Source: Acidimicrobiia bacterium (GTDB taxonomy: Bacteria > Actinomycetota > Acidimicrobiia > Spongiisociales > UBA5794). Taken from it: a stretch of DNA of 8,529 nucleotides. Of the stretch, positions 5,199 through 8,529 are shown in pieces. A program made the translations under genes and the position numbers. The notes beneath the pieces were generated by a model, which made no database searches, had not been told where the DNA came from, and saw only the letters and a list, made by a program, of their open reading frames with translations. How positions within the stretch are numbered: the first letter of the stretch is position 1; each line of letters starts with the position of its first letter. Location of the stretch: contig JABDMN010000196.1 of the NCBI GenBank assembly GCA_013001485.1, positions 1 to 8,529 of the forward strand, in the 5' to 3' direction.

Positions 5199-6365
5199 TC
5201 AGCAGGCCGCGAAGTCGCCGCTCGGCAGGCCAGTGATCACGGCGTCGAAGACATCGCCGTTGGCGTCGCGGAGCAGCACAGACACGAACCCGGGTTCCTC
5301 GCGGGGGAAGGTGAGGTCCAGCTCGACGACGTCGAACACCTCGGGGTCGACCGACGCGGTCACCGTCTCGTTGCCATAGCCAACCGCTACATCCACCAGA
5401 GTTGCGCCCCTATCGAGAAAGCCAATGACCGCCTGGTCCTCCCAGACTCCGACGGACAACGCACACCCGTCGTCCTCGGGGAGACGTGTCCAAACGACAT
5501 CGACCAGCCAGAGCTCGTTGGCAACGGCGCGTCGAGCGGAGACGTACACGCCTCTGTCGCCCGGCTGGCGCATGACCACCATTGAGGCCGATGCCCAAGC
5601 CTCCGACTGAACGTCGACGAGGGCAGACTCCCAACCCAACACCTCGGCGGCGAAGCGCTCAACCGTCGTGACAAGGTCACGTCGCCACATGTTCTCCTCA
5701 ATGAGGCGCGAAGCCAGCGCAGATTGGCGCGGCGTCCACTCGGGCCACACACCCCACCCGTCTTCGGGCCCGATCTGAGGCAACAGGTTCCAGATCGTCG
5801 AGCTGTGCGGCGACACCCGCAACCCGTACTCGTCGCACCGGTCGGGTCCCTCCTTCCAGTAGAGCCACGTCGCCTCGACATCCGTGCCGTCGAGGCCGAG
5901 GAGGACCGCTGGAATCCCCCGCACCGGTCCCGTGACGAGAGCCAGGTCCTGTTCGGTCAAACCCGACGCCATCAACGACAACGTGTCGTCGTACATCCGG
6001 ACACCCCGATGGATCTCGACCACCGAAAGGTTGGGACCGTCCCGGTTCTGCGAGTAGGGCGGACCTTCCCAGCCGACGACACTCGCACCCTCGGGAGTGA
6101 TGTCGTCGTGATCCGGATCTGACACACTGGTGGCCCAGGGCAAGGTCAGGGGCCGCAACTCGACCGGCGGGCATGCTTCGAGGTTGGGCAAGGTCGACGT
6201 TGTCGACGCCTCCGAGGTGCTGGTCGACGCAATCGTCGTGGTGGATGTCGATGCCGTCGTCGTGGTGCTGGTCGCCACAGCGGCAGTTGTCGAAGGTGTC
6301 TCTACGGCGGCTCCGCCGCCACAGGCCGCGGTGGCCAGCAGGATGAATGCGAGGAATCTGCGCAC
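5199..6365 (-). CDS. Unrecognised secreted lipoprotein with a Thr/Ser-rich linker
   Basis: I do not recognise a domain in this 388-residue protein. The GTG at 6365-6363 gives a compact lipoprotein signal peptide: Arg2-Arg3, hydrophobic [11 protein letters not shown], then Cys15 followed by three glycines. The lipobox TAAC is imperfect because Thr replaces the usual Leu/Val/Ile at -3. Residues 23-58 are nearly all Thr, Ser and Ala, a typical wall-spanning linker. The remaining 330 residues carry four Cys (Cys65 in EACPP, one in DRCDEYG, one in DGCALS and the C-terminal residue), enough for two disulfides. An in-frame ATG at 6467 and GTGs at 6476 and 6401 would bury the signal peptide behind up to 37 residues and overlap the dehydrogenase start, so they are disfavoured, although no strong ribosome binding site marks 6365. 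Surface anchoring is inferred; function is unknown. Confidence 0.75.
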   Translation of the reverse strand: MRRFLAFILLATAACGGGAAVETPSTTAAVATSTTTTASTSTTTIASTSTSEASTTSTLPNLEACPPVELRPLTLPWATSVSDPDHDDITPEGASVVGWEGPPYSQNRDGPNLSVVEIHRGVRMYDDTLSLMASGLTEQDLALVTGPVRGIPAVLLGLDGTDVEATWLYWKEGPDRCDEYGLRVSPHSSTIWNLLPQIGPEDGWGVWPEWTPRQSALASRLIEENMWRRDLVTTVERFAAEVLGWESALVDVQSEAWASASMVVMRQPGDRGVYVSARRAVANELWLVDVVWTRLPEDDGCALSVGVWEDQAVIGFLDRGATLVDVAVGYGNETVTASVDPEVFDVVELDLTFPREEPGFVSVLLRDANGDVFDAVITGLPSGDFAAC

Positions 6366-6452
6366 AGCCCGACTCTGCCACCGAGCGGCAACTGTTGGCA
6401 CCGGTCGGCCGGACTCCAGAGATGTGACCAAATCCGGGAACCAGCGGCCGAG

Positions 6453-6458
6453 TAGCGT
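6453..6458 (+). promoter_or_regulatory. Weak -10 candidate for the acyl-CoA dehydrogenase gene
   Basis: TAGCGT fits TAnnnT and would place transcription start at about 6465, next to ATG 6466, implying a leaderless mRNA. There is no Shine-Dalgarno sequence before the ATG, which agrees, but no -35 is evident and such hexamers are common by chance. Confidence 0.2.
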
Positions 6459-6465
6459 CGTGCGC

Positions 6466-7671
6466 ATGGATTTCACCTACTCCCCCCGTTGTGAGGAGCT
6501 GCGTAGCTCCCTGCTCACGTTCATGGACGAGCACGTCTACCCGGCAGAAGCCATCCACGACCGACAGCGCGAGGAATCGGGTGACCCCTACGGACTGACT
6601 CCCGTCCTCGAGGAGCTCAAGACCGAAGCGCGGAGCCGCGGCCTGTGGAACCTCTTTCTTCCCGACGATGAGTGGGGCGCCGGGCTCTCGAACACCGACT
6701 ACGCCCCGCTCGCCGAGATCATGGGCCGATCGATCGAACTGGCCCCGGAGGCCACCAACTGCGCCGCACCCGATACCGGAAACATGGAGGTCATCGCCAT
6801 GTTCGGCACCGAGGAGCAGAAAGAGCGGTGGCTTGTGCCTCTCCTCGAGGGCCAGATCCGGTCCTGCTTTGCGATGACGGAGCCAGCAGTCGCCAGTTCC
6901 GACCCACGGAACCTCGAAGCAACCGCAGTCCGCGACGGCGATGAGTACGTCCTCAACGGCACCAAGTGGTGGACGACGGGGGCCATCGGCTCCTCCGTGG
7001 CGATCTTCATGGGAGTCACCGACCCGGAGGCACCACCCAAGGCCCGCTACTCGATGATCCTCGTTCCGATGGACGCTCCCGGGGTCACCATCGATCGGTC
7101 GATGCAGGTCTTCGGGTACCACGACCGTGGCGGCCACGGCGAGGTGACGTTCGACAATGTTCGGGTCCCGGTGTCGGCGCTGATTGCCGGCGAGGGCGAC
7201 GGATACATGATCGCCCAGGCCCGGCTCGGCCCCGGTCGGGTCCACCACTGCATGCGCGCCATCGGCATGGCCGAACGAGCCTTCGACCTGATGGCTACCC
7301 GTGCCCACGAACGCACCGCGTTCGGCAAGACGCTCGCCGAACAGGGCGTCGTTCAGGAGTGGATCGCTGAGGCACGGATGCGCATCGAGCAGGCCCGCCT
7401 CCTCGTCCTCAAGACGGCGTGGCTCATCGACACTGTGGGTAATCGGGAAGCCCGGACCGAGATCTCGGCGATCAAGGTCGTCGCTCCCGAAACGGCGCTG
7501 TGGGTGATCGACAAGGCGATCCAGGTGTACGGAGGCATGGGAGTCTGCGAAGACACACCCCTACCCAAGATGTGGGCATTCGCCCGGACCCTCCGTATCG
7601 CAGACGGCCCCGACGAAGTCCACAAGTGGGTGCTAGCCCGCCGCGAACTGGGTAGATACTCGTCAGGCTGA
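6466..7671 (+). CDS. Acyl-CoA dehydrogenase family protein (FadE/ACAD11-like)
   Basis: This 401-residue FAD enzyme should catalyse alpha,beta-dehydrogenation of an acyl-CoA and pass electrons to an electron-transfer flavoprotein. The N-terminal helical domain begins [13 protein letters not shown]. The middle beta domain holds the flavin/substrate signature [13 protein letters not shown] (134-146) and [11 protein letters not shown] (163-173). The C-terminal helical domain carries RTAFGKTL (283-290), QVYGGMGV (353-360) and [11 protein letters not shown] (376-386). In short-chain and medium-chain enzymes the catalytic base is a Glu in a YEG motif near the C-terminus; the corresponding place here is Asp380 in ADGPDEVH, as in ACAD10/11-like members. 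The ATG at 6466 gives the standard family N-terminus; an open frame upstream to 6130 is antisense to the lipoprotein linker. The chain-length preference cannot be read from the sequence. The gene stands alone between oppositely oriented neighbours. Confidence 0.93.
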   Translation: MDFTYSPRCEELRSSLLTFMDEHVYPAEAIHDRQREESGDPYGLTPVLEELKTEARSRGLWNLFLPDDEWGAGLSNTDYAPLAEIMGRSIELAPEATNCAAPDTGNMEVIAMFGTEEQKERWLVPLLEGQIRSCFAMTEPAVASSDPRNLEATAVRDGDEYVLNGTKWWTTGAIGSSVAIFMGVTDPEAPPKARYSMILVPMDAPGVTIDRSMQVFGYHDRGGHGEVTFDNVRVPVSALIAGEGDGYMIAQARLGPGRVHHCMRAIGMAERAFDLMATRAHERTAFGKTLAEQGVVQEWIAEARMRIEQARLLVLKTAWLIDTVGNREARTEISAIKVVAPETALWVIDKAIQVYGGMGVCEDTPLPKMWAFARTLRIADGPDEVHKWVLARRELGRYSSG

Positions 7672-7681
7672 GCCACCGGCG

Positions 7682-7737
7682 TCCAGCTACCAGCTACCAG
7701 CTACCAGCCAGGGACTAGCAACTAGGGACTAGGGACT
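7682..7737. repeat. Eight-unit 7-base-period array between convergent genes
   Basis: From 7682 to 7737 the sequence divides exactly into eight heptads. The first is TCCAGCT, then come ACCAGCT twice (7689-7702), ACCAGCC (7703-7709), AGGGACT (7710-7716), AGCAACT (7717-7723) and AGGGACT twice (7724-7737). On the minus strand they read mainly AGCTGGT, AGTTGCT and AGTCCCT, sharing the AGYTGNN core seen at 871-954. The array fills the space between the dehydrogenase stop and the hairpin at 7738. Its function is unknown; it has no coding character. Confidence 0.8.
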
Positions 7738-7765
7738 GGTTTGTTTGGCCTCAGCCAAACAAACC
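7738..7765. terminator. Perfect 12-bp hairpin overlapping the RseB-like stop codon
   Basis: GGTTTGTTTGGC (7738-7749) and GCCAAACAAACC (7754-7765) are perfect reverse complements around a 4-base loop. The minus-strand stop codon TGA (7753-7751) is in that loop, and the right arm encodes the last four residues, Gly-Leu-Phe-Gly. It can form in transcripts from either convergent gene, but neither strand has a T-tract after it. Confidence 0.65.
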
Positions 7766-8529
7766 CCTCCACATCCGTTGGAAGAAGTTGCGGCCGCGTG
7801 GCCTGGGCAATTCTCTCAACACATCCTCGAGGTGGTCGGGCGGGAGGTCGCCGACCAATACGTAGGTGTGGTCACCGTTCTCCCACTTGACCCCGAGGTC
7901 GCTCGAGGTCACCAACCGTCGATAGTCGTTGCCGTCCACTTCGACGATGGGTGCGCTGTCGAATTCGGCGGCATCGACGTCGCCGGTGAGGTCGAACACG
8001 CTGAACGAGAAGAGGCCGTCTGAGTAGAAGGCGTGGACACCGTCGTTGGGACTGACATAGGCGTCCTGGCGCACATACCCCGCCGCAGCCGTGGGGAGGT
8101 CGACGGTGGCCGAGGTCATCAGGATCTCGACCTCGGCTTCGCGGCCCATCATCTTCATCGACGGACTCGAGGTCGGTGAGAACTCGAGCATCGAGGACCA
8201 GCGGAACACGTCTCCGTCACCGTCGAACACCTGAGTCATCATGGGTGCCGACGATTCAGTGTCGAACACCATGCGAGCCCGCAGCAGCTCGTCCTCGAAC
8301 ACGTCTATCTGGACTGCGTCACGTCCGAGACGCATCACCGGCGTCGGATCAGCGGTGCGGTACCGGGGCCCCATCGTGGTGCTGGACCACTCGGCCACCT
8401 CGACACCGGCATCGTCGTCACGCATCGAGCCGGCGCCAACGAGCGTGTCGTCGTCCACCATGAGAACCCCACCGGTGTGGTCGACGTCGAAGATGTCTGC
8501 GGTTGTCGAGCCGTCGACGATGGAGACGA
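7751..8529 (-). CDS. RseB/MucB-like protein, 5' end beyond the window
   Basis: The frame is open from the right edge to TGA at 7753-7751, showing 258 C-terminal residues; the methionine at 8461 is internal, because coding-like sequence (SIVDGSTTADIFDVD) continues upstream. The visible part has a beta-rich, LolA-like region (RLGRDAVQIDVFEDELLRARMVFD, then SSAPMMTQVFDGDG) like the substrate-binding half of RseB. A C-terminal part follows with GVHAFYSDGLFSFSVFDL (about 8042-7989) and HTYVLVGDLPPDHLEDVL (about 7866-7813), corresponding to the RseB-family DGL-xxSVF and VGE/DLP motifs. RseB proteins are extracytoplasmic and modulate an anti-sigma factor that holds an ECF sigma factor. Those partners, and the signal peptide or membrane anchor expected here, would lie beyond the right edge. 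The tail RNFFQRMWRGLFG is basic and aromatic. Assignment rests on motif resemblance and is good but not certain. Confidence 0.72.
   Translation of the reverse strand, partial: VSIVDGSTTADIFDVDHTGGVLMVDDDTLVGAGSMRDDDAGVEVAEWSSTTMGPRYRTADPTPVMRLGRDAVQIDVFEDELLRARMVFDTESSAPMMTQVFDGDGDVFRWSSMLEFSPTSSPSMKMMGREAEVEILMTSATVDLPTAAAGYVRQDAYVSPNDGVHAFYSDGLFSFSVFDLTGDVDAAEFDSAPIVEVDGNDYRRLVTSSDLGVKWENGDHTYVLVGDLPPDHLEDVLRELPRPRGRNFFQRMWRGLFG

Noticed and set aside
6130..6300. Val/Ala/Asp-rich repeat-like plus-strand translation upstream of the dehydrogenase.
   Set aside because: It is the complement of the lipoprotein's Thr/Ser-rich linker, whose low complexity produces the apparent repeat.
6366..6467. 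A longer lipoprotein start at ATG 6467, whose CATG palindrome is shared with the dehydrogenase ATG at 6466.
   Set aside because: It would place 34 residues before the signal peptide. The shared CATG is a coincidence that any divergent ATG pair can show.
5698..7308. A long minus-strand open frame of 536 codons across the lipoprotein and dehydrogenase genes.
   Set aside because: It is antisense to the acyl-CoA dehydrogenase and out of frame with the lipoprotein, both of which have clear protein features. Its translation is rich in Arg, Gly and His without motifs, as expected from a GC-rich shadow frame.
7682..7765. An attachment site or insertion-sequence end, because of short repeats next to an inverted repeat.
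   Set aside because: There is no transposase or integrase, no target-site duplication visible, and the inverted repeat is a closed hairpin with a 4-base loop, not a pair of element ends.

Overview
This 8.5 kb, GC-rich window looks chromosomal and comes from a member of the Actinomycetota. Dense coding, GTG starts, a SenX3/RegX3-type two-component system, a CFP32-like two-domain VOC protein, an AhpE-like peroxiredoxin and an actinobacterial RseB-like protein all point there. The proteins look more like an environmental lineage such as Acidimicrobiia than like mycobacteria or streptomycetes, but that narrower placement is inference. I see no mobile element, CRISPR array or RNA gene, and no gene-free stretch longer than 300 bases.

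Layout, left to right. A zincin_2/DUF2342-type protein enters from the left edge; its HExxH motif has become MESAH. It converges on a peroxiredoxin gene, and the 88-base gap holds a repeat array with 7-base periodicity. The peroxiredoxin gene diverges from a two-domain VOC (glyoxalase-fold) gene; these may form a redox or detoxification pair. The VOC gene converges on a regX3-like response regulator gene across a long GC-rich hairpin. The response regulator gene is the second gene of a senX3-regX3-like operon with a 4-base GTGA overlap. That operon diverges from a phoU-like gene. The 181-base region between them carries three TTCA-centred 11-mers in strict 11-base phase, the form of a PHO box, and a -10 element placed so that the kinase mRNA would be leaderless.

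The phoU gene converges, with a 3-base gap, on an unrecognised secreted lipoprotein gene. That gene diverges from an acyl-CoA dehydrogenase gene. The dehydrogenase gene converges on an RseB-like gene that runs off the right edge. This junction has a second 7-base-period array and a perfect 12-bp hairpin with the RseB-like stop codon in its loop.

The coherent system here is phosphate sensing: a membrane kinase (SenX3/PhoR type), its response regulator (RegX3/PhoP type) and PhoU, which in known systems links the Pst phosphate transporter to the kinase. The other genes look like ordinary chromosomal neighbours. The observations most worth following are the heptad arrays at two convergent junctions, the in-phase PHO-box candidate, the degenerate metalloprotease motif and the unrecognised lipoprotein.
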